Origin: Fimbriiglobus ruber
Lineage (GTDB): Bacteria; Planctomycetota; Planctomycetia; Gemmatales; Gemmataceae
Assembly (NCBI RefSeq): GCF_002197845.1
Contig: NZ_NIDE01000001.1
Coordinates: 1,302,001-1,366,000 of the forward strand
Length of the DNA stretch: 64,000 nucleotides
Reading direction: 5' to 3'
Shown here: piece by piece, positions 46,136 to 57,500 of the stretch
Layout: each line of letters begins with the position of its first letter
How positions within the stretch are numbered: the stretch's first letter is position 1
Program-made: the position numbers and the translations under genes
Notes under the pieces: model-generated
Told to the model about the DNA's origin: nothing
Seen by the model: only the letters and a program-made list of their open reading frames with translations
The model's database searches: none

Positions 46136-47992
46136 TCATTCCGCGACGGCGTCGAGGTAGCCCCTGGACGTCAGGTCCGCGAGTCGGGCGAAGTACGCCG
46201 TCCGGGCGGCCGCCTCGGTGTTGAACCGTAGCGCCTGGACCCGCGCGGGCTGACCCGCCCTGCCCCACCGGACTTTCACCTTCTGCCGCTCCAACGACAC
46301 CTGGGCGACCGTCTCCTCGTTCCCCACCCGGCGGCTGAACGCCCGCGTCTCGAACGTTACCGCGTCGTCGGTTTTGGCCCGTTCCGCTTCCCGCGCGGCG
46401 AACGCCAGACGGAGGGCGATCAGGTGGACGCACGGCCCGGCCTTGAGCCCCTGCTTCCGGAACGCGGTGCAGGTACAAACGGCCTTCCGCACCTGCCCCT
46501 CGTCGGCCAGTACGAGTTGGGGGCGGTAATCGCGCTTGTCTTCCGTTACCGACACCTGTCCGGTCACTTCTAACCCCACGCCCGCGACGCGGGTTTCCGA
46601 GACGACTTTGACAGCCCCGCGGCGGGTGAACAGGTCGTAAGCCACCTTCTCGTGCTGGTTGCGGTACTGGAGGCGGGTCAAGTCGAGCGGCTCGCCGACG
46701 ACGGGGCGGAGCCGGTAAACGCCGGTCGCGATGTCGAACATGAGTTGGCCGTGCTGGCAGCCGAGTTGGAGCGTTTCGAGCAGGGCCGACCCCTTCAACC
46801 CGGTCCCGGCGGCGAGCGCCTTGGTGTCGGCCGACCAGACGCCGGCGAGGTAGTCGATCACCTTCTTGAGCGCCGCGGGGGTTTCCGTCTTCCGCGGCAG
46901 GAGCAGGTCGAACCCGAGGGCTTGCGACCAGTTTGATGACGTGAAACCCGTCAGTCCGAGGGTCAGCGTCATGTCGCCGGCGCGGAACACCCAGAAGCTC
47001 GGCAACCCGCTCCCGAGTAGATAAACGTCGACCGATTCGACGAACGGCAGGAGCCGGCGGATGGTCATTAGCCGCCGCCGGCCCCAAACCCTGACGACGC
47101 GGGCGGCCGTTCCACGGAAGACGTCTGCGGTTGTCGGGATAACAGTCTCCCACGGTTCGAGGACGATCCGCGGCCGGTCGCCGGGGATCAACTCGAACCG
47201 CAGCCCGCGGCGCTTGCCCTTGGTGTCCGCGTGCATTCGCAGGTGCCGGAGCAGGTTGTACACGTCGACCGGGGCGAGGCGGACGTGGTCGAACGGGAGC
47301 GTCGCGGCCGACTGAACCTGCAGGAACCCGCGGAGCCAGGAGTCGGGCACACGGATTTGCTTCTCGATCAACTCCGGCCGCGTCTCGGTGGCGACGGATA
47401 ATCCCTCCGAACCGACCGCGAGCCGTGTCTCGCGGTACCCGCGCATCTGTTGCACGCCGTCGAAAAGAGCCCGGCTGAAGTCGATGTTGGTGGTCCCGAA
47501 CGCGGCATCGCCCGCGTGGTCAAAAGCGTCCTGACGGAAGGCGAGACAGGCGTACGTACTCTCGTCCTTACCGAACACCTCGAACATCACCTGATCCGGG
47601 TGAACACTGACAACGGGGTCGAGGATGCAGAACAAGAGTGGGTCGTTCCGCGCCAGCCAGGAGAAATACGCCTGCTGGGCCTGCCAGATGCTTTGCCCGG
47701 CCGTCTCGCGCTTGAGCCGGAGGTACGCGAGGTACGCGGTTCGGTCCTTCGGAACATAACGGTAATCGCTGCCGACGACGGCGTACAGCGCGGACAGGGC
47801 TTCCCGGAAACGGAGCGGGTCTTTGACGCGCGCGGCAAAGCGGACCGGCGGGCGGTCGACGTTGCCGTAGAGTTCGACGCGGGCGGCCGCCCCGGCCGTT
47901 TCGACCCGGCTGGCCCCGGCGTAAGCCAGGTGCGCAGCCGTGGCGGCCGGCTGGTTGTCGGTCGGGGGATCGAGGAGTTCGCCCGTTGACAT
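46136..47992 (-). CDS. Winged-helix/SWIM/WGR protein of the retron operon (WHSWIM-like)
   Basis: A 618-residue protein. A long N-terminal alpha/beta region is followed by a helical winged-helix-like part (KKVIDYLAGVWSADTKALAAGTGLKGSALLETLQLG...GVYRLRPV, about 375-440). A SWIM zinc finger comes next (VCTCTAFRKQGLKAGPCVHLIALRLAF, C-x-C and C-x-H, about 500-525). The C-terminus is a WGR-type domain (VKVRWGRAGQPARVQALRFNTEAAARTAYFARLADLTSRGY, about 560-612). WGR and SWIM modules are nucleic-acid binding; WGR is known from PARPs. Retron type XIII operons are described with a WHSWIM protein next to an ARM-repeat protein and the RT. AGGGA lies 8 nt before the ATG; the gap from the HEAT gene is 24 bp. 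Confidence 0.88.
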   Translation of the reverse strand: MSTGELLDPPTDNQPAATAAHLAYAGASRVETAGAAARVELYGNVDRPPVRFAARVKDPLRFREALSALYAVVGSDYRYVPKDRTAYLAYLRLKRETAGQSIWQAQQAYFSWLARNDPLLFCILDPVVSVHPDQVMFEVFGKDESTYACLAFRQDAFDHAGDAAFGTTNIDFSRALFDGVQQMRGYRETRLAVGSEGLSVATETRPELIEKQIRVPDSWLRGFLQVQSAATLPFDHVRLAPVDVYNLLRHLRMHADTKGKRRGLRFELIPGDRPRIVLEPWETVIPTTADVFRGTAARVVRVWGRRRLMTIRRLLPFVESVDVYLLGSGLPSFWVFRAGDMTLTLGLTGFTSSNWSQALGFDLLLPRKTETPAALKKVIDYLAGVWSADTKALAAGTGLKGSALLETLQLGCQHGQLMFDIATGVYRLRPVVGEPLDLTRLQYRNQHEKVAYDLFTRRGAVKVVSETRVAGVGLEVTGQVSVTEDKRDYRPQLVLADEGQVRKAVCTCTAFRKQGLKAGPCVHLIALRLAFAAREAERAKTDDAVTFETRAFSRRVGNEETVAQVSLERQKVKVRWGRAGQPARVQALRFNTEAAARTAYFARLADLTSRGYLDAVAE

Positions 47993-48016
47993 ACGTGTTT
48001 CCCTGGGAAGCCACCC

Positions 48017-51000
48017 TTACGCTTTGCCGGCTGTCCGCGCGGCCCGCGCCCGCTTCGACCGTCTCAGTGCCCGCCACGCCGCCTTGCGCACGTCTTCGTC
48101 GTCACCGTCGGCCTTCCCCACCTGCACCAACACCGCTTCGGCAGGTTCCGCGGCCATGACACCGAGCCCCTCGATCGCGCCGAGCCGGGTGGCCTCCGGC
48201 TTCTTCCGGTCGTTCGCGATGGCCCCAAGGGTAGCCACATCCTTGGCCGCGATCAAAGCCGGCAGGGCGACCGGTTGGTAGTGGACCTGTCCGGCCGCCG
48301 ACTGCAAGAACCCGACCGCGGCACGCACTTCCTTCGCCGCCAGCAAGCGCCGAAAGCTCGGCAGGTCGGACGACAGCATTTCCAGCAGTCCCGCGGCCCG
48401 GGGCGCATCGTGGCGGGCGAGGACATCGGCCGCAATGGTCCGGGCGTCCGGGTCGGTGCCGCGGGCGACCGTTTCCAGGGCCGACAGCGCCATGGCCTTC
48501 GGTGTACCGGAAGCGAGGCACCGCACGGCTTCCAGACGCAGCGGCTTGAAAAGCGGATCATCCGGCCGCTCCGTCGCGAGGGCGACCAACTTGTCGAGCC
48601 CAGCCCCGACTCGTCCTGCCGCCCAGATCAGTCCACGGAGGCAGTCGGTCGCCCGCTCCAGGGTGTGCCGTCGCGACGGGTCGCGGACTACGGCCGCCCG
48701 GCGCTCTTGCCAGGTCGTCCACCATTTCGCGAGGGCGTCCGAAACCTTTCCCTTCGCCCCGGCGGCGGTCGTGCCGGCCCGGCCCAACAAGCGAGCGGCC
48801 AGCCGGACCGTCCCCTCGTCCGCCTCGGCGAGAGCCGCCGTGGCCTCCTTCACCGGGATGTCCGTTCGGCCGAGTAAGTTCGACTCCAGCACTTCCTGGA
48901 CGGCAGGCGCGAACTTGGGAAACAGGGTTAAAATCTGAAGCGGGTCGCCGCGGGCGGAGACGACTTCGACGATCTTCTCGCCGCCGAACAGATCGTCGTC
49001 GTTCGCCCATTCCTCGGCTTCCGGGTTCTGGAGCAGAGCGTAGAACGGTTCGAGCGAGTCGCGACCCCAGAGCCGACGGGCGGCCCCGAACGCGGCAACC
49101 AGGAGATCGGTGTCGCTCTCGCGGAGCATCAGGGTCGTCAGGGCCGTGCGGTTCGCGGGCTCGTCCTTGTACCCCAGTTGTTCGACCGCAGTCTGACGGA
49201 CCCAGTCGCCCAGCATGCGGTCGGCTGCCCGCTGGCGGACGAGTTGCCAGCCGGAGGCGGAATCGAACCAACGTAGACCGGCCAGCGCCCGCCGGGCGAC
49301 CCCGCCGTTGCCTTTCGCCAGGCGTTCGAGCAGCCGGCCGATCTTCTCGCTCTCTGGCGATCGTTTCAAATGCCCGATCGCCTCGGCCGCCGCCTCCTGG
49401 AGCGCGTGCCCGTCTTCGCTGGCCAACCGTAATAGCACGTCCACGGCTCGGGCGTCGCCGAGTTCGCCGAGCGCGATCACGGCTCGCTCGCGGAGGCTTA
49501 CGTCGTCGAGGTATTCGATGGCCGAAAGGAGAACGCTGAGCCCTTCGGCCCGGCCGGCACGGGCCAGCCCGTCGGCCGCCAGGAATTGGGTCGTCGGGTT
49601 TTTGTGTCGGAGAGCCCGGAGGAGGACTTCGGGCGCGGCGTTCCGGTGCTTCAGTCGCCAGCCGAGGGCCGCGACCGCCGTGTCTCGCAGGTCGTCATTC
49701 GGGTTCGTCGTGAGTAAGCCGAGCGGGCCGTCGACTTCGGGACTGCGGCACCACGTCGCCCCGACGATCAACTTTTGATCCAGTGTCACGATGCCGGTGG
49801 CGATCATCCGGTCGAGTAACTTCGCGAAGACGGCCGGGTGCCGCGGGTGTTGGTCTTCCTCCCATTTGCGATCCGGCCGTTCGTCCGTGGGGTCTTCGAT
49901 CGCCTGGTCAAACCCGCTCACGATCAACACGGCACCGAACGCGGCGGTCCGCCACTCTTTGTTTTTGTCGGCCAGGGCGAGCATTCGGTCGGCCGTCTCG
50001 GGGCGGCGGAAGGCGGCCGCGCAGCCCGTCAGCATCCGCAAATTCGCGGTGCCGGCCGGGTCGTTTTCGAGTCGGTCGAGGAAGGCATCGGCGGCCCGCG
50101 GGTCGCCGAGTTGCGTCAGGGCCTCGACCGCCCGCTGCTGCTTGATGGGAACGTCGGCCGCCCTGAGCATTTCGACCAGGGCGTCGAACGCGGCTGCATC
50201 CTTTTTAGCGGCCAGTTCGCTCGCGGCGGCCTCGCGGACCAGCCGGTAGCGCGACTTCAATGCGGCCCGCAGGTGGTCTCGGGCGACGGCGGACTGATCG
50301 TACTCGGCGGCCAGCCACCGTATGGCTTGCTGCCGCATCGCCTCGTAAGCGGCTTGACCGGCAGCCGCGGCGACTGACACCGTCCCGCGCCGACCCGCGA
50401 GCAATTTCGCGGCTTCGATCGCCAAGTCGTCGGTTCGGGCGAGCATCACCTGCTCCAGCACCGAATCACCATCTCCCGCGGCGGCACCGGCGAGAAGTTC
50501 GAGCCCCTTCACGCCCAGATCGGTATACCCGGCTTCCAGGGCTTCGGCCCCGAGCCGCGTGCGGTCGATCCCGAGCGCGAGCAGGTGTTCAAACGCCCGG
50601 GTGCGGACCGTCAGGTTGGGATCTCCCAGCGCCTGCGTCAGGACCGGACTGGCGGCCCGACTGTACCGGGCGTCGGCCGACGCGAGCGCGAAGACGCGGT
50701 CGAGGGCGGTCTGACGAATCCGCCCGATCGCCTGGGGCGCGGCGTTACTCCCCTGCTCGCGGACTAGCCCGACATAGGCACCGAACGCGAGTTCTTTCAA
50801 CTGGCCGGCCGTCACGCGCGACCCTTTCCGGGGCGGCGCCGTGGTGCGGGCTTCCGCGATTTCTCGCGCGAATCGTCGACTGAACACAGCCCACGCCTGA
50901 TTCCACCCGGCTTGCTCTTTCTCGTCGAACCAGGCCAGCAGCCCGACGGCTCGGGCACGGACCCACGGTGGCCCGCCGACCAACACGGCCGCCAAAGCGT

Positions 51001-54000
51001 CGATCACGTCCGGGACGATCTTCCAGGCCGTTTCGCCGCCGCGGTCGTTGAGCGTCTGGACCAGGAATTCGCGGGAGGCGTCCGCGTCGGTGTAGAGTTC
51101 CAGGGCTTGCGCGCCCGTCAGGCGAACCCGCGGCGCCTTGGCGGACAAACAGGCCAGCGGGCGTTGGCCAGCCCCCGAAGCGTCCCGCGACTCGGCCAAC
51201 AGGAGAATGAAGAGCGCGCGGGTGCGGATGGTTTCCTCGGTCGCGTCCAGGGCCGCACTCACCAATTGGTCGCCCGTCGCTCCCAACGCGACGGCCGCGG
51301 CAAGAACGGCCCCTATGCCAAGATCGCGAGCGAGATCGTCCCCTAGCAGTCGACCCAATACGGAACCGTCGCCGTGAATGGCTAACCCGAAGGCCGCCCG
51401 GTTTCGCACGGCCGGGTCTGCGTGTGGGAGCGCTTGCACCAAGCCGTCAGTCGCCCCCGGACGGACGGACCATGCCAATGCCTCAACGGCTGCCTTTCGA
51501 ACGCGGGCGTGTTTACTGCCCACCAGCCAGCGGATAGCGGACACCGCGGTCGGGTCCGCGAGTTCGGCGAGTCCGAGTAAGGCTGCCTCGGCGTTTTCCA
51601 GCCAGGCCGCCTCGCGCTCCTTCTCGGTCGGCTCCGGGACGGTGGCCAAATCGAGCAGCGGCCGGAGGGCGGCCGGGTCGCCGTGTTTGGCCAACGCGGT
51701 CGCGGCCCGCACTTTGACATCCGGGTGTTCGTTGGCGGCGGCTTCCGTCAAAGCCGAGATGGCGTCGGCGTCGACGAGGGCCGTCAGGGCGAGTTGGCGG
51801 AGGTTCCGGTCGGGGTCGTGTAAGGCCGACGTCAGGAGTGCTTGAGATTGTTGCGTGCGGCGTTTGATGAGGGCTTCGATCGCCAGCCGCCGCGCGTCGG
51901 GGTATTTCGATGCGAGTGCCGCTTCGAGGGGAGCGAACTCCTTGGCCTTCCGGGTCGCCTGGGTGAACGCCTCGGCCCGAATGCCCGGGTCGGGGTCGTT
52001 GAAGAATTCGTGCAGCAGCGGTGTCGCCCACGGCTCGGCCGCCTGGGCCGTGACCTCCGTCAGCACCTCCCGGCGGACGTCGGCGTGGGTCGAGCGCAAG
52101 GCGAACCGGAGGGTCGGCTCGCCGCCACCGCCGACCTTGAGATTGAGGACGGCCTTCCAGGCTTCTGTCCGAACCGCCTGAGCGCCGTCGCAAAGCGCCA
52201 GAACGAGCAGGAACCAGCCCGGGGCCGAGGTGGCGTCCGGTGCCCCGGCCGGCGGATCGCCGAGCGGGCTCTTCCGAACAAACTCGACCAGCGTTTGTAA
52301 CCCACGTCGGCGAACGTCTTCGGCGGCCGCCGTCAGGCCGGCGCTGGCGACTCCGAGAGGGTCTGTATCCTCGATCCTGGCTAGTGACGTATACGCGGCG
52401 TCCCGGACGGAGGCCTCCGGGTCGCCTAGCATTGACCGGAGGCGGGCGAGCGCACGCGGGTCGCCTAACGCGGCCAACCCATGGCAGACCTCGACCCGGG
52501 CGGCCGGCGCGTCATCCCGGCTGAGTTGGAGCAACAGCCCGAATGCCCGCGGGTCGCCGAGGGCGGACAGCGCCCGGGCGCCGCGGAGGCAGGTGTCGAG
52601 TGCGCGGGCCGCGGTCGCCTGAAGCGGCACGTCGAAATCGTCGGGCGTGAGGCGAGCCCGGTCCACAACGGGCACGTCGGCGATCGGCACGTCGGCCCCC
52701 GGGATCTCGCCCAGTTGCCGGTGCAATTCGGGGTCGGCTTTTCGCAGGTAATTCGCCAGATTCCAGCGGGTCAACACGGAGACGAGGAACGCGACCCGCC
52801 GGACGCCAGAGTCGTCGTCTTCGAGCCGGCGGCGGACGGCCGAGCGGACCCGCGGATCGTCCAACAACTTCCGTTCGTAGAACCGGGCGAGGGCGGTCGC
52901 CCGAACGTCCCCGTGTTTTGAGCCGAGGGCGGTCAGTCCGGCCTGCGGCGGGTCGGCCGCGAAGACCGTCGTCAGGCCGTCAATCGTGGCCTTTCGCACG
53001 TCCCACGTACCGGCGTTCAGCGCCTCGGTCAACCGGGCCAGCGCCTCGTCGTCCGCCCCGGCTCGCGGCACGAGCGCTTTCACCGCGAGAATGCCGACGT
53101 CGGGTTTACCGGTCTTTAACGCCAGGTCGATCGGTCGGAAGTCGGTGGCCCCGAGGTGGGTCTGCAAACCCTTGAACGCCTCGACGCGGACTTTCTCATC
53201 CCGGTGATTGACGGCAGTTTCGAGCGGCGCGACCGCGCGTGGGTTGCGCGACGCGGCGAGGAGTTGGGCGGCCACGAACCGGAGTTGGTGGTCGGCGTCC
53301 TTCTCCAGTTGGTTGGCGATCAGATCGAGAGAAGCGGCGTCATCCCATTTCGCCACCTCTTTCAGCACCTTCTCCCGCCGGCGGGGGTCGGTCTGCCCCA
53401 ACTCGGATTTGGCCCGGTCGACAGCCCCGTATACGCGGGCAACCTGTTCCCCGAACCGACCGTCCGGCTCCAGGTCGATGAAGCGGATGGTGTTGTCGTC
53501 CGAACAGACGGCCAATCGGGGGCGGTTGTACGCGGTCACGACGGCCAGCGCGACCACGCGCCCGACGCCGCCCTCGAATTTGGCCGGCTTGACCCCGCCG
53601 ACGCGGGGCCACGTTTTGAGTACGGCGTCCCATCCGCCGGTCAGGAAACGGTCACCGGACGGAGCCCAGACCATCGCGGTAACAAAGTCTTCGTGGTTAT
53701 TGTCCCGCCCCTTGTCTTCCGGCTCCAGGCGCCCGCGGGCGTGGGTGGTGAGCAGCTTGTGATCGGCCCCCGCGGAAAAGAACCGCAGTTCTTCCGGCTC
53801 GAACAGAAGCGCGGTGACCGCCCCGTCGTGCAACTTCTCGCTTTCCGCGGGTTCAAACTCGGACTTGTCTTGCCCATCAAAGACGACAACGGTGCCCTTC
53901 TCGGTCCCGGCCGCGAGCCACTGACCGGTTTTGTCGGCAGCGAGGCAGGTGCCCGCTTCCGGGAGATCGAGGCTCTGGAGTTGTTCCCCATCGGTCGTTG

Positions 54001-54547
54001 AAATCGTCACGAGCCGCGCGCCGGTTAGCACCGCGAGACGGCCGCCCGAGACGAACACGATGGCGCGGATAGGGGCATCGAAGGGTTGACCCAGGGGTGT
54101 TGGTGCTTTGTTTCCGGCAGCCGAGTAAAGTTGTCGATCGGTCCCGGCGACGAACACCGTCTTTTCATCCGCGGCCACGACCGCGCCGCCGGTCGGAAGG
54201 GCGTGTTCGGTTAATTTCAGCGAATCCGCGTCGAGCCGGAAGAGGGCGGTCGGTTGGTCTTCGGGGTGGGCTGTGACGAATGCCAACACCCCGCCCACGC
54301 CAGCCGCGGATTGGATGTCGCCGCGGTAGGTCAAATACTTGTCGCCGGACGCCCCGACACTGCCGCCCACAGTCCCCGAAAGGAGTTGCGCTTCGAGCCC
54401 TCCCAAAGTCCCCTCGGACTCGAGCTTGGCGAGCATCTGCTGGATCTGTTGTTCGAGGACCGCTCGCCCCGCCGCGGGGAACTTGTCCAACATCGCGCGG
54501 GCGGCCTCGATCCGCTGGCGCAGGGCTTCGAGAAGTTCCGGGGTCAT
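48017..54547 (-). CDS. Giant WD40/HEAT-repeat protein of the retron operon (ARM-like effector component)
   Basis: A 2176-residue protein. An N-terminal coiled coil (1-60) precedes a WD40-like beta-propeller (about 70-390: HDGAVTALLFEPEELRFFSAGADHKLL, VTAMVWAPSGDRFLTGGWDAVLKTW). From about 400 to the C-terminus there are dozens of HEAT/ARM-type helical repeats (DPEASVRDAAYTSLARI, HADPAVRNRAAFGLAIHGD, YLDDVSLRERAVIALGELGDARAV). No enzymatic motif was seen. It could be a sensor or scaffold that couples msDNA integrity to toxicity, by analogy with other retrons (inference). Its ATG overlaps the TGA of the upstream gene (ATGA), showing translational coupling. Confidence 0.88.
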   Translation of the reverse strand: MTPELLEALRQRIEAARAMLDKFPAAGRAVLEQQIQQMLAKLESEGTLGGLEAQLLSGTVGGSVGASGDKYLTYRGDIQSAAGVGGVLAFVTAHPEDQPTALFRLDADSLKLTEHALPTGGAVVAADEKTVFVAGTDRQLYSAAGNKAPTPLGQPFDAPIRAIVFVSGGRLAVLTGARLVTISTTDGEQLQSLDLPEAGTCLAADKTGQWLAAGTEKGTVVVFDGQDKSEFEPAESEKLHDGAVTALLFEPEELRFFSAGADHKLLTTHARGRLEPEDKGRDNNHEDFVTAMVWAPSGDRFLTGGWDAVLKTWPRVGGVKPAKFEGGVGRVVALAVVTAYNRPRLAVCSDDNTIRFIDLEPDGRFGEQVARVYGAVDRAKSELGQTDPRRREKVLKEVAKWDDAASLDLIANQLEKDADHQLRFVAAQLLAASRNPRAVAPLETAVNHRDEKVRVEAFKGLQTHLGATDFRPIDLALKTGKPDVGILAVKALVPRAGADDEALARLTEALNAGTWDVRKATIDGLTTVFAADPPQAGLTALGSKHGDVRATALARFYERKLLDDPRVRSAVRRRLEDDDSGVRRVAFLVSVLTRWNLANYLRKADPELHRQLGEIPGADVPIADVPVVDRARLTPDDFDVPLQATAARALDTCLRGARALSALGDPRAFGLLLQLSRDDAPAARVEVCHGLAALGDPRALARLRSMLGDPEASVRDAAYTSLARIEDTDPLGVASAGLTAAAEDVRRRGLQTLVEFVRKSPLGDPPAGAPDATSAPGWFLLVLALCDGAQAVRTEAWKAVLNLKVGGGGEPTLRFALRSTHADVRREVLTEVTAQAAEPWATPLLHEFFNDPDPGIRAEAFTQATRKAKEFAPLEAALASKYPDARRLAIEALIKRRTQQSQALLTSALHDPDRNLRQLALTALVDADAISALTEAAANEHPDVKVRAATALAKHGDPAALRPLLDLATVPEPTEKEREAAWLENAEAALLGLAELADPTAVSAIRWLVGSKHARVRKAAVEALAWSVRPGATDGLVQALPHADPAVRNRAAFGLAIHGDGSVLGRLLGDDLARDLGIGAVLAAAVALGATGDQLVSAALDATEETIRTRALFILLLAESRDASGAGQRPLACLSAKAPRVRLTGAQALELYTDADASREFLVQTLNDRGGETAWKIVPDVIDALAAVLVGGPPWVRARAVGLLAWFDEKEQAGWNQAWAVFSRRFAREIAEARTTAPPRKGSRVTAGQLKELAFGAYVGLVREQGSNAAPQAIGRIRQTALDRVFALASADARYSRAASPVLTQALGDPNLTVRTRAFEHLLALGIDRTRLGAEALEAGYTDLGVKGLELLAGAAAGDGDSVLEQVMLARTDDLAIEAAKLLAGRRGTVSVAAAAGQAAYEAMRQQAIRWLAAEYDQSAVARDHLRAALKSRYRLVREAAASELAAKKDAAAFDALVEMLRAADVPIKQQRAVEALTQLGDPRAADAFLDRLENDPAGTANLRMLTGCAAAFRRPETADRMLALADKNKEWRTAAFGAVLIVSGFDQAIEDPTDERPDRKWEEDQHPRHPAVFAKLLDRMIATGIVTLDQKLIVGATWCRSPEVDGPLGLLTTNPNDDLRDTAVAALGWRLKHRNAAPEVLLRALRHKNPTTQFLAADGLARAGRAEGLSVLLSAIEYLDDVSLRERAVIALGELGDARAVDVLLRLASEDGHALQEAAAEAIGHLKRSPESEKIGRLLERLAKGNGGVARRALAGLRWFDSASGWQLVRQRAADRMLGDWVRQTAVEQLGYKDEPANRTALTTLMLRESDTDLLVAAFGAARRLWGRDSLEPFYALLQNPEAEEWANDDDLFGGEKIVEVVSARGDPLQILTLFPKFAPAVQEVLESNLLGRTDIPVKEATAALAEADEGTVRLAARLLGRAGTTAAGAKGKVSDALAKWWTTWQERRAAVVRDPSRRHTLERATDCLRGLIWAAGRVGAGLDKLVALATERPDDPLFKPLRLEAVRCLASGTPKAMALSALETVARGTDPDARTIAADVLARHDAPRAAGLLEMLSSDLPSFRRLLAAKEVRAAVGFLQSAAGQVHYQPVALPALIAAKDVATLGAIANDRKKPEATRLGAIEGLGVMAAEPAEAVLVQVGKADGDDEDVRKAAWRALRRSKRARAARTAGKA

Positions 54548-57500
54548 ACTGCGGCCCCCGCTTTCAGTTCGGGATACGTGTGGCGGATGCGGGTGACGGC
54601 GACCAGACAGGCGGCCCGTTCACTGGTGCCTCGCGACCGGAGGAACTCGTCCAACAGCGGTAGAACGCCGGAAGCAAATTCCCGGTCGGACAGGGCCATG
54701 TCCCGCATGACTTCGACCGCGTCCAGCTTCGCCCGGCGCGCGGGCAACGGCTTCCCGGATACGACGCGGCCGGCGGTCCGGCTCTGTTGTTGGTCCGGCG
54801 GCGTGTCGTCGTCGGGGTCTCGTTTGGCGGGTTCCGGCGGTCCCGGCGGAAGTTCAAACAGCACCCGACGGAGGAACTGGGCCAACGTCGGTTTGCCGGC
54901 CGGCCACTGTTGCGGGCGCGGCGGGACGCCATCCCCCGAGCGGCCTCCTGTCGTTCCGCGGCCTTACGAGCGGTCGCCCCGACCTGGGGCTTCGGCGGAA
55001 CCGGCGGCTTCCACTCCGGCATCACCCCGCGGTCGCGGTAGACCGCCCATAGCGCCCGAATGACGAACGCTCGCACCCGTCGGTCCGGGCTTTCCGTCAG
55101 CCGGAATAACTCCTCGGGCACACGCAACTGCGGCAGCCGACTGATTAATTCCATGCCCAGCGCCCGCGTTTCGTCGTCGGCCGACTCGCAGAAGCGGTAG
55201 ACGGCGGCCGCTTCCAGCCGGGCGGGGTCGAGCCGGAACAGGCGATTCTCCGGCGCGTCGTCGGCGAGCAGTACCTTGGCCACGAACCGCCGCACGTCGG
55301 CGAACGGCAACTCGGTCATGGCGACGAGTTGGTCGATGGTCGGACTCCACCGGGCGAATTCGTACCCGGCCAGTTCCAGGGCGAACTCGCGGAGCGGCCG
55401 GCGCGACTCGGCGAACAGCGGCGCCACCCGGTCATAGGTCAGGAACGTCTGGGGAACCTCTGCCCCCGGGTCGACCGGCTTGTCGTCCAGTTTCTGACCG
55501 AGGAGCGGGTGGTGGCGACGAACATACTGTCGGGCGAACCGTCCGACCGGGGCGTCGGCCGGGCCGGGAGCGATCACGAATTCCCACAACCGCTCGCACC
55601 CCGCCAGGGACGCGTCGCCGGTAGCTTGCGGTTGCCGGCCGACGAGCATTTGCAGAAAGAGCGTTTCGGAAATGATCCTGACGTTGGCCCCGGCCTCGTT
55701 GAGTTGCTCGGCCTTGACCTGCTTCGAGCCCTTCTTCCCCTGACCGTATAGCGGCGAGCCGTCGTCGCCGATAACAAGATAATGGAGGTTCTTCGTCACC
55801 GACCCGGCGACCGCGCCGTTGGCCGCCTTCACCTTCGCCTCAGCTTCCTCGCGGGTCATGGTCGAGAGTTTGCCGGTAAAAAGGAAACTCGCTTTCTGCA
55901 AATCGACCGTCTCGCTGGTCGGGGCAGCCGCGGGGGCGGAGGGTGCCGCTTCCCGCGGGGCGAAATCGGCCGGCGTGAACGACCGGATCATCGTGTCAAC
56001 GGCGAAATCGTGGTACAGCGGTTCGGTCCGGGCGACGAGCCGCATCAGCCAGTCGAATCCGAGTTCGCCCGGTGCGAACTTCCGCACGTCACCGAGCCAC
56101 GCCAGAACCTGACGGGCGCGGGGCTCGTCGAACGGCAGGTCTCCCGCCCAGGTTCCATTGGCGGCGCGGAAGGCGGCCAGGTCCGGGTCGGCTTCCCAGT
56201 CCGGTTGGAAAGCCAGTGCCTTCCAGAATCCCACGCCGAGCGTTTGCGGCTTCAGTTTCCCCTCATCGACCCAACGGGCGACGACCGGCCATCCGCCCGG
56301 GAACAGGGCCAACCAGCGCAGGCCGTCGGCGGCGACGGCGTTCAGGTCGAACCGAGCCAACTCGCCGGCCGCGTATGGGATCACCCGCCGGATGATTTGG
56401 CCTTCGGTCGGCTCGAGCCGCTTCAGAAGGTTCAGGAAGTAGGCGGAGCCGAGTCGGTCCGTCGGGTGGATCTTGGGCAACAGTCCCTTGGCGAACTCGA
56501 AGGCACGCTGATTCCCGGACAACAGCCGATCGGCGAACCACGCGGGCGTCAGTTCGGCCGCCCCGAAGTACTGTGGGATGGCGGCCGCCGCGAATTTGTA
56601 GCCGTATTCCGTTTCGAGCAATTCGCCCCACGCGGCCAGGCCCACATCCTTCCGCGGGTCGCGCTCGCCGATCAGGTCCTGGGCCAACTTCCGCACCGCC
56701 TCGTGCGAGTTGTTCGCCAGCCGGACCAGTTCCGAGACCGGGAGGTCGCGGGCGTGGGTCCGGGCGTAGTTGGCGGCGTACACGCGGGCGGAATCGGCCG
56801 GAGAGTCGAGTAATCGCAGAACCGCGTCATGTAATCCGTTTGTCCGGAAGTTGCCCTGCTCGAACGTCGGCACATTTTGAAGGAGCCAGATCACGAATTC
56901 GTCGATCGTCTTGCTTTGAACGCCGACGAGTCGGACGACCCAGACCGGTTCCACATCGCGCAGGACGGCCCGGAAGTCGGCTTTCAGCGCGGCGGCCGCG
57001 AACCCGCGGACGGCGTCGGCTCGCGCCCGCTCCAACAGCGTGAACAGCGGCCGCGGGCTCCGCTTCCAGAGGTCGCGGTAGGCGGCGTCTTTCAGTTGCT
57101 CGGGCGATGGTACGTTCCGCCCGCCGAAGTGGAAGTGGGCTTTGCCGTACTGCTTCGACTGGTGGAAGAAAATGTGGTTGGCGATCCACGTATTCCGCCA
57201 GGCGGTGTCGTCCGGGTAGCGGACGAGGAAATCGACGGCCGTGTCGGCGTAAGTCGCCGGGAGTTGGACGCCGACGCGCCGGAGGAACCGCCAGGCGCGA
57301 CGGGCGAGGTAGGCCATCGTCTGGGGCGTGATTCTCTCCGCCCCGTGCCCGGCATACTCCTTGTCGATCCGGGCGGCCAGCGCCCCGAATACCTCGGTAT
57401 CCCGGACGGCTTCAGACTCTTTGAAAATGCGCTTCAGCGCCCGCCACGGGCCGTATTTCAACGGGACGGTGGCGATCACTTCGAGCAGGCACGACCGGGC

